From assembly GCA_046296415.1 (NCBI GenBank), contig JBKBLN010000002.1, positions 434,001-498,000 on the forward strand: a stretch of DNA of 64,000 bases, in the 5' to 3' direction. Position 1 is the stretch's first letter. Each line of letters starts with the position of its first letter. The notes under the pieces are model-generated. The model had not been told where the DNA came from. It saw nothing but the letters and a program-made list of their open reading frames with translations, and did no database searches. Below, piece after piece: positions 36,278 to 43,994 of this stretch. The position numbers and the translations under genes are program-made. The stretch comes from CAYNRA01 sp046296415 (GTDB taxonomy: Bacteria; Bacteroidota; Bacteroidia; Cytophagales; Spirosomataceae).

Positions 36278-37034
36278 CACACTCAAGATTTCTTTTCAGA
36301 CACTCAGGCAAACTCAAAAAAAAGGCTTGATTGTCCTATTGGATCCTGATGCCACAGATCGGACATCGTTCCCCCTCCTGTTAGAACTATGCCAAAAAAA
36401 TCAAATCTTTGCATTTTTGATCGGAGGAAGTCATCTCATTGCAGACGATACTCAATGGCTATTGCAACACATTAAACCAACTGGAATACCAACCTTAATT
36501 TTTCCGCATTCAAGCGTTCATTTACAAGCCGGTGCGGACGGTTTTTTGTTGTTATCTTTACTTTCAGGTCGAAATCCAGATTATTTAATTGGTCATCAAG
36601 TAACCATTGCGCCATTTTTAAAAAAATCGGAGATGGAGGTACTTTCCACTTCCTATATTCTGGTTGGGGATGACCACCACACCACCGCGGCCTACATGAG
36701 CCAGACACAACCCATCCCCTCGACTAAACCAAAAATTGTAACCAGTACGGCCCTTGCCGGAGAACTGATGGGACATCACCTGACCTATTTGGATGCTGGG
36801 AGCGGAGCACAGCAACCGGTCCCGGGGGAAGCGATCCGGATGGTTCGAGAGCAGGTTTCATTGCCTTTGCTGGTGGGTGGTGGACTCAATAGTCCGATCA
36901 AAATTTTCAATGCCTTGCAACATGGCGCCGATGCCGTTGTGATCGGGAATGCCATTGAACAAAATCCATCCTTTTTAGGAGAAGCCGCTGAGGTGATCCA
37001 ACAATTTAACTTGAAGAAATATTGGGCCAATTAA
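36267..37034 (+). CDS. Geranylgeranylglyceryl/heptaprenylglyceryl phosphate synthase
   Basis: 255 residues, a TIM-barrel of the GGGPS/PcrB family. It joins a polyprenyl diphosphate to sn-glycerol-1-phosphate. Diagnostic parts are VLLDPDATD (the Mg site near the start), GADGFLLLSLLSGRNP, TYLDAGSGAQQPVP and LLVGGGLNSP...GADAVVIGNAIEQNP, which form the phosphate-binding end. Many Bacteroidota have this archaeal-like enzyme. The product's role in these bacteria is not settled, and the prenyl chain length cannot be read here. Confidence 0.92.
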   Translation: MMLDTLKISFQTLRQTQKKGLIVLLDPDATDRTSFPLLLELCQKNQIFAFLIGGSHLIADDTQWLLQHIKPTGIPTLIFPHSSVHLQAGADGFLLLSLLSGRNPDYLIGHQVTIAPFLKKSEMEVLSTSYILVGDDHHTTAAYMSQTQPIPSTKPKIVTSTALAGELMGHHLTYLDAGSGAQQPVPGEAIRMVREQVSLPLLVGGGLNSPIKIFNALQHGADAVVIGNAIEQNPSFLGEAAEVIQQFNLKKYWAN

Positions 37035-37492
37035 CCTATCCCATCGCTTTTTTAGGCTTAGGAAGCAATGTGGGAGATCGTTCCTACTATTTGAATTCAG
37101 CCGTAGAACGTATCACCCAATGGGGTATCCTCCTTCATCAATCTGATTGGATCGAAACCCCCGCCTGGGGAAATACCGATCAACACGATTTTTTGAATGG
37201 AGTCATTGCCCTACAACCCCATGTTGGGCCGTGGAAATTGATGCAAGAAGTTTTAGCCATTGAAACAGAATTTGGACGAAAACGTGAAATAAAATGGGGG
37301 CCTCGAACGTTGGACATAGACATTCTTGCCTTTGGGGACTGGCAAGTCCACAGTTTAGACCTAACCCTACCCCATCCCTTTTGCATTGTCCGTGATTTTG
37401 TACTAAAACCATGGGCTCAAATTGCCCCCGACTTTAGATTACATGGAAAAACCATTCGGGAATGGGAAAAACTCAACTTATTGACCTCATGA
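37022..37492 (+). CDS. folK: Hydroxymethyldihydropterin pyrophosphokinase
   Basis: 156 residues. It transfers pyrophosphate from ATP to 6-hydroxymethyl-dihydropterin in folate synthesis. Motifs are FLGLGSNVGDR, a GPRTLDIDILAFGD loop with the two catalytic Asp, LTLPHPF and RDFVLKPWAQIAPDF. The only start that keeps the first strand is TTG at 37022, inside the end of the GGGPS gene (13-bp overlap). Expression is therefore probably coupled and weak. Its stop overlaps the next start (ATGA). Confidence 0.93.
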   Translation: MGQLTYPIAFLGLGSNVGDRSYYLNSAVERITQWGILLHQSDWIETPAWGNTDQHDFLNGVIALQPHVGPWKLMQEVLAIETEFGRKREIKWGPRTLDIDILAFGDWQVHSLDLTLPHPFCIVRDFVLKPWAQIAPDFRLHGKTIREWEKLNLLTS

Positions 37493-37875
37493 AATTATTT
37501 TTTTTGCTTCTCCTCTCCACGATATCCTGTTTGGCCCAACAACCCCTGGTGTTGGAAATCCAAGGGACCACTGCTTCCAAAGGAAAAGTATTCATACGAA
37601 TTCAAGATGAAAAAGAGGACATCCTAAAGGAAGGTGCCTTTCCGTCAGAAAAAGGCGTAACACCGATCAAGTGGACCATTCCCAAGCGATCAAAAATTGC
37701 TATTTGGGCGTTTCAAGACCTCAACCAAAATGGAGAATTAGATAAAAATGCCTTAGGTATTCCAACAGAGCCTTGGGGGATTTCGGGAGGGAAAAGACCG
37801 AGCCTCCGCCCTCCGTTACTTCGGGAGATGTGGGTTGATCCGGCCCAGCAGCCCATTGCTATTTCAATTCGCTAA
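37489..37875 (+). CDS. Exported DUF2141 protein
   Basis: 128 residues from ATG 37489. This start forms ATGA with the folK stop and gives a clean signal peptide (MKLFFLLLLSTISCLAQ). The body matches the DUF2141 pattern: GKVFIRI near the start, a central KIAIWAFQDLNQNGELDKNALGIPTEPWG motif with a calcium-like DxNxNGxLD turn, then PWGISGG. Probably periplasmic, function unknown. It is last in the chain of four overlapping genes and meets thyA tail to tail with a 4-bp overlap. Confidence 0.85.
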   Translation: MKLFFLLLLSTISCLAQQPLVLEIQGTTASKGKVFIRIQDEKEDILKEGAFPSEKGVTPIKWTIPKRSKIAIWAFQDLNQNGELDKNALGIPTEPWGISGGKRPSLRPPLLREMWVDPAQQPIAISIR

Positions 37876-38666
37876 ACAGCAACAGGCGCTTTAATTCCAG
37901 GGTGAGGATCATAGCCAATCAAGTGGATATCGTCAAAAGTAAAATCCAAGATATCCAGAATCTCCGGATTCAACCGCAATGTCGGTAATGGCCTAATGTC
38001 ACGACCCAGCTGTTTATTTACCTGTTCCAAATGGTTCGAATACAGGTGGGTATCACCACCCGTCCAAACGAATTCACCAACTTTAAGCCCACAAACATGA
38101 GCCACCATGTGGGTTAATAAGGCGTAAGAAGCAATATTAAAGGGGACACCTAAAAATACATCTGCACTTCGTTGATACAACTGGCAAGATAAAACCCCAT
38201 TAGCCACATAAAATTGAAACAACGCATGACAAGGCATTAGGGCCATTTGATCAATTTCCCCGACATTCCAAGCCGAAACAAGGATTCGGCGAGAATCTGG
38301 ATTGTGTTTAATTTGGTTGACTGCCTCATGGATTTGATCGATCACTCGACCATCTCGGGTTTCCCAAGAGCGCCATTGTTTTCCATAGACGGGACCTAAG
38401 TTGCCTTCGGCATCAGCCCATTCGTCCCAAATGGATACTCCGTTTTGCTTCAAGTATTGGATATTGGTATCACCCCGCAAAAACCACAGAAGTTCATAAA
38501 CTACTGACTTCCAATGGATCTTCTTGGTGGTGACCAACGGAAACCCTTCTTGCAAATTAAACCGCATTTGGTACCCAAAAACCGAAAGGGTCCCTGTGCC
38601 AGTTCGATCGGTTTTTTCTGTCCCGTTTTGTAGGATATGCTGTAAAAGTTCGTGATATACTTGCAT
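37872..38666 (-). CDS. thyA: Thymidylate synthase
   Basis: 264 residues, exactly the E. coli length. It methylates dUMP to dTMP with methylene-tetrahydrofolate. The nucleophile is Cys146 in LMPCHALFQFYV. Other family segments are DRTGTGTLSVFG, WFLRGDTNI, DLGPVYGKQWR-like GPVYGKQWRSW, DSRRILVSAWN, QLYQRSADVFLGVPFNIASYALLTHM and FDDIHLIGYDPHP. It is downstream of the OsmC gene with a 5-bp gap. Confidence 0.97.
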   Translation of the reverse strand: MQVYHELLQHILQNGTEKTDRTGTGTLSVFGYQMRFNLQEGFPLVTTKKIHWKSVVYELLWFLRGDTNIQYLKQNGVSIWDEWADAEGNLGPVYGKQWRSWETRDGRVIDQIHEAVNQIKHNPDSRRILVSAWNVGEIDQMALMPCHALFQFYVANGVLSCQLYQRSADVFLGVPFNIASYALLTHMVAHVCGLKVGEFVWTGGDTHLYSNHLEQVNKQLGRDIRPLPTLRLNPEILDILDFTFDDIHLIGYDPHPGIKAPVAV

Positions 38667-38671
38667 AGGAT

Positions 38672-39094
38672 TTAGGAAAGAACCTCAAAGGAGGATGTGA
38701 TTTCAGCAGAGGATTGCAATTGCGCAGTGGCCGAACAATATTTCTCCATCGATAATTGGATGGCTTTATCTACTTTAGATGCTTCTACTGCTCCTTTGAC
38801 AAGGAAGTGTACATGAATTTTACGAAAAGGCGACATTTCGGTGCCCTCTATTTTGACTCGATCTCCGGTTACCCGAATCTCCAAATCGTCTACGATTTGA
38901 CGTTGCTTTTTCAGAATCAACAGCACATCGATGGCTGTACACCCACCCAAGCCCATCAGCAACATTTCCATTGGCCGAGCTCCTGCATTGACACCGCCAA
39001 TCTCTGGATTGGCATCCATGTGGTTGGCAACTCCTGAAACACCCATCGCTTCAAAATGAAACGCATCATTTATTCTCTTGATCGTAACTTCCAT
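38672..39094 (-). CDS. OsmC-family thiol peroxidase-like protein
   Basis: 140 residues of the OsmC/Ohr fold, closest to the YhfA-like branch. The two conserved cysteines are Cys52 (LGGCTAIDV) and Cys120 (MEKYCSATAQL). Ohr/OsmC proteins reduce organic peroxides with such a Cys pair. There is no signal peptide, so it is cytoplasmic. It is upstream of thyA and likely in the same transcript. A TAAATTTG box on the minus strand (39124-39117) lies just upstream of the start. Confidence 0.88.
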   Translation of the reverse strand: MEVTIKRINDAFHFEAMGVSGVANHMDANPEIGGVNAGARPMEMLLMGLGGCTAIDVLLILKKQRQIVDDLEIRVTGDRVKIEGTEMSPFRKIHVHFLVKGAVEASKVDKAIQLSMEKYCSATAQLQSSAEITSSFEVLS

Positions 39095-39300
39095 TATTTC
39101 ACGGATTTTAAAAATGCAAATTTACAAACTTTTCAACCGCCACGACCTAAAAATTAAAACCAATCAAAAACCCACCTTTAACTTCATCTGACCCAATTCA
39201 CCATTTTTTTTGATTTTTTCCCAATTTTCAACATTCATTTTTGACGTTTTTTTCATTTTCATATTGTATTATTCAAATATGAAAAGGGATTAATTTTATA

Positions 39301-39348
39301 TTTTGACAAAATTTTATTCTGTTATTTAATTTTTGACAAAATTTTATT
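39301..39348. repeat. Direct repeat pair, 30-bp period
   Basis: Two identical 18-bp copies of TTTTGACAAAATTTTATT at 39301-39318 and 39331-39348, starting exactly 30 bp apart. They sit directly upstream of a good promoter. Confidence 0.9.
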
Positions 39349-39355
39349 GGATGAA

Positions 39356-39388
39356 TTTGGATGTTTACCAATTTAAATTATACATTTG
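39356..39388 (+). promoter_or_regulatory. Promoter of the small membrane protein gene
   Basis: TACATTTG (39381-39388) is a perfect TAnnTTTG element, and TTTG (39356-39359) lies 21 nt upstream. The ATG at 39411 is 22 nt downstream. This rules out the longer frame that begins at 39333. Confidence 0.75.
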
Positions 39389-39410
39389 TGAAAGAAAACC
39401 AACTATTGTT

Positions 39411-39701
39411 ATGAGAAACGATATTGATAAAGAAACCTATCGGTGGTTATTTTCCATCATCCTCTTTTTTGCCATTTCTTTGGGTTTAATCAATGTATAT
39501 CTTTATTCAGGTCAAACCCTGTTTACAGAGAAAACATTGAAGTTTGCCAGTTCCGTTTTCTTTCTTCTCATCGGTGTAGGATTATGGATTCGTTTGGAAT
39601 ATTTAAAGATTTATTTGCACGAACGGTATGCTTCTCGTAAATTGCCAATGTGGACGTCAGCTGTTGTGGCGGTATTTGCAGCTTTCTGGCGTTTATTTTG
39701 A
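39411..39701 (+). CDS. Small two-span membrane protein
   Basis: 96 residues from ATG 39411. The promoter and its -7 box overlap any longer reading. Two hydrophobic segments lie at about 12-33 (WLFSIILFFAISLGLINVYL) and 45-62 (FASSVFFLLIGVGLWI), followed by a basic helix and a third weakly hydrophobic tail (MWTSAVVAVFAAFW). I do not recognise the family. It is monocistronic between a strong promoter and a bidirectional terminator. Confidence 0.65.
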   Translation: MRNDIDKETYRWLFSIILFFAISLGLINVYLYSGQTLFTEKTLKFASSVFFLLIGVGLWIRLEYLKIYLHERYASRKLPMWTSAVVAVFAAFWRLF

Positions 39702-39725
39702 TCGTCTATATTAACCTAAACATAC

Positions 39726-39756
39726 AAAAGCCGGATCTCGCAAGAGTCCGGCTTTT
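39726..39756. terminator. Bidirectional terminator
   Basis: AAAAGCCGGA (39726-39735) pairs with TCCGGCTTTT (39747-39756). An inner CTC/GAG pair closes a GCAA tetraloop. It serves the small membrane protein gene and the convergent MORN gene. Confidence 0.9.
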
Positions 39757-39760
39757 CCTT

Positions 39761-40648
39761 TTAGCGAACATATTTATCTTTTTGCCATTGCCCTTTCCAT
39801 TGCAATTGGCCATCGGCGCTCCAAAGTTCACCATAGCCGTCTCGAACATCTGATTTCCAATCTCCCCGGTATTTTTCACCTGAGGCAAATGTGTATATGC
39901 CAAACCCTGTACGCTCACCTTCGACATAATTCCCTTCGTAGGTATCCCCATTTTTCCAAGTATAAAGGCCTTGACCATGCCGAGCGTTCTCCGACCAATA
40001 CCCTCGGTAGACGCCACCACCTTCATAAAACCCTACTCCATAACCATGGGCTTTACCATTTTTAACCTGACCAAAATACGATACCTTTAAACCTTTTCTA
40101 TTTATAAATTCGATCGACATCGGCTCATTCTCGTGCATCTCCACCAAGGCCTTTTTTAGTTCTTGCTCTTGCCGGGATAACTTAGCCAGCTCTTCTTGTA
40201 ATGCTTCCCGGTAGGCTCTGGCCGCAGCCGATTCCATCGCATAATTGGAAGAATATTTTGTTAACGAGTCAATTTGACGACCATAATACTGCAAACGCCA
40301 TTCTTTCTCTTTCAATAACTTTTCTTGAATTTGGTATAATTCCCGCCAATCCTGACTCATAGGGTCACCGTAGGCGCCTACTTCTTGCCGTACCAAACTT
40401 TGGCGAAACATGGTCATTAAGTTTTGTCGGATCGAATCCGAGGTTACTTGAGAAAGTGCCGGATAAAATGAGTTTAAATCCCCCGTGCTCAAAGCTCGGA
40501 CGGCCTGATTCATCCATTTTACTTGTTCCACCTCCTGGTGATGTAATCCTTGTAAAAACTCAATTTGTTGTTTTGTACGCAGAAAAAAGGCCAAGGAAAT
40601 CACCAAACAAAGGCCGATAATGCTCCAATAGATACGTTGTTTTTTCAT
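39761..40648 (-). CDS. Membrane-anchored MORN-repeat protein
   Basis: 295 residues. An N-terminal transmembrane helix (about 7-22, IYWSIIGLCLVISLAFFL) anchors the protein. A charged, largely helical segment with coiled-coil character runs to about residue 180. Four MORN-type repeats follow to the C terminus, with motifs HGYGVGFYEGGGVYRGYW, HGQGLYTWKNGDTYEGNY, TGFGIYTFASGEKYRGDW and DGYGELWSADG. MORN repeats usually bind lipids or proteins, but the role here is unknown. Its start lies 6 bp after the DUF2490 gene, so they are co-transcribed. Confidence 0.85.
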   Translation of the reverse strand: MKKQRIYWSIIGLCLVISLAFFLRTKQQIEFLQGLHHQEVEQVKWMNQAVRALSTGDLNSFYPALSQVTSDSIRQNLMTMFRQSLVRQEVGAYGDPMSQDWRELYQIQEKLLKEKEWRLQYYGRQIDSLTKYSSNYAMESAAARAYREALQEELAKLSRQEQELKKALVEMHENEPMSIEFINRKGLKVSYFGQVKNGKAHGYGVGFYEGGGVYRGYWSENARHGQGLYTWKNGDTYEGNYVEGERTGFGIYTFASGEKYRGDWKSDVRDGYGELWSADGQLQWKGQWQKDKYVR

Positions 40649-40654
40649 ATACGA

Positions 40655-41446
40655 TTAATATCCTAAGTTGATAGGGGGAAGTTTTTGCATGGTTTTTCGG
40701 AAATCAAGTCCGATCATGGCATTGATCCGAATAATGTGGCTTGTTCGGTACTCAAATCCTGAAGGTCGTTGCCCTAGCGTCCACATGTGACCAGCAAAAA
40801 GGGTTACATTAGGATTGACCACATATCCTATCCCATTGTAGGTTCGGAAATCTTCAAACGGATTTTTGACAATGGACCTTCCGGAATGCATGAAAATCTC
40901 GGCACTTGGGGATACAAAAAGTGTACCCGGCTCAATCTTTTTCTTATTCAGTGGGATATAAGCAAAAAACTTGTAGCGGTATCGATTGGTATATTCCAAA
41001 GGAGACTCAACCAAATTGTCCCGCTTCCAACGATGTTCAAATCGGAATTGATGATAGAGCTTCACCCGCCCCATGGCGGGCATCGAAAATAACCACTGGT
41101 GCCAAATTCTAGGCTCTAGTGTCACGCGCTCAAACCTGGGATCCTCTTTGTCGGGTGTATAATTAAAAACCAAGGTAGGGCCTACCACCACCTCAAAATT
41201 TGGATTCACAAAAAAGTTAATCCCCGCTCGATTGTACACTTGTCGGATACGTCCAGTAAATGAATTGATGTTTTCTAGATTGTTTCGGGTACGGTAATGA
41301 TGTTCGCCGTAATACCCGATTTTTGAAGAAAACTTCCCTTTCAAATAAACCCCATACCAAATTCCTGTCTCACCTAATGTCGTCTCCGTTTGACCGAGCA
41401 CAGGTAGAGAAAGCACAAATGAAAGGAAAAAATAAAGTCTTAACAT
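40655..41446 (-). CDS. DUF2490 outer-membrane protein
   Basis: 263 residues with signal peptide 1-18 (FFLSFVLSLPVLGQ). The remainder has alternating beta strands with aromatic ends, for example IGYYGEHHYRTRNNL, FVNPNFEVVVGPTLVFNYTP and RVKLYHQFRFEHRW, as in DUF2490 proteins. It is predicted to be a small outer-membrane beta barrel. The function is unknown. First gene of a two-gene unit with the MORN protein. Confidence 0.83.
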   Translation of the reverse strand: MLRLYFFLSFVLSLPVLGQTETTLGETGIWYGVYLKGKFSSKIGYYGEHHYRTRNNLENINSFTGRIRQVYNRAGINFFVNPNFEVVVGPTLVFNYTPDKEDPRFERVTLEPRIWHQWLFSMPAMGRVKLYHQFRFEHRWKRDNLVESPLEYTNRYRYKFFAYIPLNKKKIEPGTLFVSPSAEIFMHSGRSIVKNPFEDFRTYNGIGYVVNPNVTLFAGHMWTLGQRPSGFEYRTSHIIRINAMIGLDFRKTMQKLPPINLGY

Positions 41447-41560
41447 GTTGTTGGATTAACTTACAAAATAGCCATAGGCAATGAAATAACGCATTTTAAG
41501 CCTTTTTCGTACATCAATAGGTCCAGTTGCCTTAAATCGTACCAAAGGTTCTTGAAAAAA

Positions 41561-41585
41561 CAAAAAGTCAGGACACTGCCCTGAC
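41561..41585 (-). terminator. Terminator of the small lipoprotein gene
   Basis: On the minus strand GTCAGG (41585-41580) pairs with CCTGAC (41572-41567) around a 7-nt loop and runs into TTTTT. It is about 50 nt after the stop at 41633. Confidence 0.75.
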
Positions 41586-41632
41586 CTTTGTGGTTACACC
41601 AATATGAATCAAGCTGAAATTGATTCCAAACT

Positions 41633-42163
41633 TTAAGGACGTGCCACCCACTGGTGGGTCCTGATATCATACATCAATCGTTCGTCCGGCCATTCGATGT
41701 AATGACGCATCTGAACGAGAGGATCAATCGATCTATTTTTTGACAATTCTCTCCAAACAAACCGTCCTCTGGACCGTGCTTCTTCGGGAGTTAATCGAGG
41801 CGAATTAAACGCTTCATTAAAGTTTTTTATTTTCATGGTTTCGGGATCGAAAGATAGATAACCACCCACGGCTCGCCTGGACTTAGGATCATTTCCAACA
41901 GGTCGAAGGATCAAATAATACCCACTTGTATCAGTAACAGCTTCGTATGCATCCCACTGAAACAACGATGTTCGTCCTTGATAAAATGCAGCGAACTGAG
42001 GCAAAAATCGGGTGGATGGTGTGGCCCCGGGGGCCAGACGATCCATATAAGTCACTATTTGACCCATCAAGAGGGTTTGTTGATCTTTGGTAAAATGCCG
42101 TGACGGGTCTTCTTTGGCAGTACACCCCCAGACCAAGAGGGTGACGAGTATATATTTTTTCAT
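41633..42163 (-). CDS. Small lipoprotein of unknown function
   Basis: 176 residues from ATG 42163, which gives a lipoprotein signal peptide MKKYILVTLLVWGC with lipobox Cys14. A longer frame up to 42217 would run through the terminator hairpin of the gene upstream and is rejected. The body is compact with basic and aromatic residues (FYQGRTSLFQWDAYEAV, YLSFDPETMKIKNF, HYIEWPDERLMYDIRTHQW). I recognise no domain. It lies downstream of the TonB receptor/lipoprotein pair but behind a terminator. Confidence 0.75.
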   Translation of the reverse strand: MKKYILVTLLVWGCTAKEDPSRHFTKDQQTLLMGQIVTYMDRLAPGATPSTRFLPQFAAFYQGRTSLFQWDAYEAVTDTSGYYLILRPVGNDPKSRRAVGGYLSFDPETMKIKNFNEAFNSPRLTPEEARSRGRFVWRELSKNRSIDPLVQMRHYIEWPDERLMYDIRTHQWVARP

Positions 42164-42183
42164 GTGCCTGTTTCTATTGGTGT

Positions 42184-42217
42184 AAAATGGAGTATGGAGG
42201 AACACCCCATACTCCAT
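42184..42217 (-). terminator. Terminator after the beta-helix lipoprotein
   Basis: ATGGAGTATGG (42187-42197) pairs with CCATACTCCAT (42207-42217). On the minus strand it is followed by TTTTA. It begins about 10 nt after the stop at 42228 and closes the TonB receptor operon. Confidence 0.8.
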
Positions 42218-42227
42218 TTGATATGTT

Positions 42228-43970
42228 TTAACGGTAATTTGTTACCGCAGGATTAAAGTTTGTCCAAGTACGAGTCCAGTCGTTGCTTGAGTCAAAAGCT
42301 CCGATGTATGGAACTTGCGTCAATCCTGATGGCACCGTTACAGCGCCTGTCAACAAGGATCCATTAGCCGCCAAGGTAAATCCTGAACCTGCTAAAACAG
42401 AAGCGTTGTTCAATCCCGTTCCGGCTAAGGTTGTCAAGATCCGATTACCAGGCTGTGCACTGAACCAAGCAGTTGGTGTTTGTGAACCAATTTGGTAGGG
42501 CTCAGGTGTGGTGGCGGTATTGACATTCCGTACGGCAAAACCACGGGGATTTTGAGTGGTTCCTTGTCCGAATCCATCGGTTCCAAATCCTTCGATACCC
42601 GCAACAACCACACCGCGTAAAATAAGATCTCCGTTGGCTGCATTAGCTAAGGTACGACCCGAGTTACCTGGATCGATGTAGATTCCGTTCGGATAACCTG
42701 TTACGACTGTATTGTAGATCTTGATCCGTGTATTGCGGCGTAAGTGCATTCCATTTTGGAATTGCAAGCTGATCGGTGTTTCGCTTCTTTCTTTAGGACC
42801 CACCACGGTGATGTTCGCGAAATTAGGGGCTGTGAAGGGCTCAGACGTGGTACCCTGACCATCGTTATCCACCTCAAATCCGTTGGAACCTGACTGATCC
42901 GCCAAAGAGGCTGCACGTACTGATAATCCGAACTGCACATTTCCAGTGTATCCGTTATCCACATCAAAGTCATCATCCAATCCACGGAAAGCCACTAGGT
43001 TTTTGGCATCCACTGTTCCTCCAAACCACTCAAATGAATCATCCAAGCCGAATGTTGCCTGCAAGAATTCCAATCGAGTTCCTTTTCCTACGGAACCAAA
43101 CGTAAATGTATTGACCTCTTGGTTCGGATTGATGGGTACCCCAGCATATTCTACCCGAACGTAACGAAGAGAACCTGAATTGTCATTATCATCAGTTCCA
43201 CCATGGAATGCACCATATTGACCTTCCAATTCGGCTACGCCACCTGGGTTATTATTGCGTGCACGACCACATATTACTAATCCACCCCAATCACCTGGCT
43301 CACGCTCGCCTGGAGCACGCTCGGAGGTGAAAACGATTGGACGATCGGCTGTACCCTCAGCGATGATCCGGCTACCGCGCTGAATGATCAATGTACCTTT
43401 TGTAGCACGCTCACCGATGATCACAGTGCCTGGTTCGATGGTTAATACACCCGTTTGGGTGATGGATGTTCCTGCCACGTTTTCATCACGGCCTACACGA
43501 ACAAAACCTTTTAATCTGTAAATTTTATCAGCCGTCCAACGGACATTTCCAGACAATGTACCTTCTACGGTTACGATTTCTTTGGCAGGAAGTGCCGATA
43601 CCGTGACTGTAAATGTAGCTACTGATGAAGTCTGACCTTCGTTATCGGTCGCTTGCAAAATGAAAGTAACCACACTACCCACAGGAAGATTCTCAACGCG
43701 GTAGTCGTAAGTATAGTCGAGTGTGACCTCCCCGGTAAGGTTCCGGGTATCAACGGGCTGGCCGTTTTTCAAGAGCACTACACTTTTCAATCCGGCAGGC
43801 GCATTGATGGAAGCAGCAATTTTAACAGTACTAGCTACCGTAGCCGATGCCGATGAGGTGGGTAGGGTGATGGTTGGAGCTGGAAGTGGTTCATCCTCCT
43901 GACATGATGTCAAGAACAACGAAGCTGCCAAAAATCCGACATACGCTACACTTTTGAAACGGGTAAACAT
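42228..43970 (-). CDS. Beta-helix lipoprotein paired with TonB receptor
   Basis: 580 residues. Lipoprotein signal with lipobox FLTSC (Cys23), then the acidic QEDEP that favours surface exposure in Bacteroidota. An Ig-like domain occupies about 35-125. A large domain of a family often mis-annotated as 'multidrug transporter' follows: VRWTADKIYRLKGFVRV, GVLTIEPGTVIIGE, GTADRPIVFTSERAPGEREPGDWGGLVI, DDSFEWFGGTVDAKNLVAFRGLDDDFD. Its repeated short strands suggest a right-handed beta-helix. It is not a transporter by sequence. It lies 24 bp after the TonB-dependent receptor gene and is presumably its surface ligand-binding partner. Confidence 0.88.
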   Translation of the reverse strand: MFTRFKSVAYVGFLAASLFLTSCQEDEPLPAPTITLPTSSASATVASTVKIAASINAPAGLKSVVLLKNGQPVDTRNLTGEVTLDYTYDYRVENLPVGSVVTFILQATDNEGQTSSVATFTVTVSALPAKEIVTVEGTLSGNVRWTADKIYRLKGFVRVGRDENVAGTSITQTGVLTIEPGTVIIGERATKGTLIIQRGSRIIAEGTADRPIVFTSERAPGEREPGDWGGLVICGRARNNNPGGVAELEGQYGAFHGGTDDNDNSGSLRYVRVEYAGVPINPNQEVNTFTFGSVGKGTRLEFLQATFGLDDSFEWFGGTVDAKNLVAFRGLDDDFDVDNGYTGNVQFGLSVRAASLADQSGSNGFEVDNDGQGTTSEPFTAPNFANITVVGPKERSETPISLQFQNGMHLRRNTRIKIYNTVVTGYPNGIYIDPGNSGRTLANAANGDLILRGVVVAGIEGFGTDGFGQGTTQNPRGFAVRNVNTATTPEPYQIGSQTPTAWFSAQPGNRILTTLAGTGLNNASVLAGSGFTLAANGSLLTGAVTVPSGLTQVPYIGAFDSSNDWTRTWTNFNPAVTNYR

Positions 43971-43994
43971 ACGTTTTTTGTTTAATTGAAAAAT

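Larger units (their letters stand above)
39095..39410. other. AT-rich divergent intergenic region with direct repeats
   Basis: About 315 bp and very AT-rich. It contains an 18-bp direct repeat, TTTTGACAAAATTTTATT, at 39301-39318 and 39331-39348, and the promoter of the small membrane protein gene at 39411. I see no gene. Confidence 0.7.

Noticed and set aside
39333..39410. N-terminal extension of the small membrane protein
   Set aside because: It would cover the promoter elements at 39356-39388; the ATG at 39411 is the sensible start.
42164..42217. N-terminal extension of the small lipoprotein
   Set aside because: The extra codons are the terminator hairpin of the preceding gene, and the shorter form has a clean lipobox.
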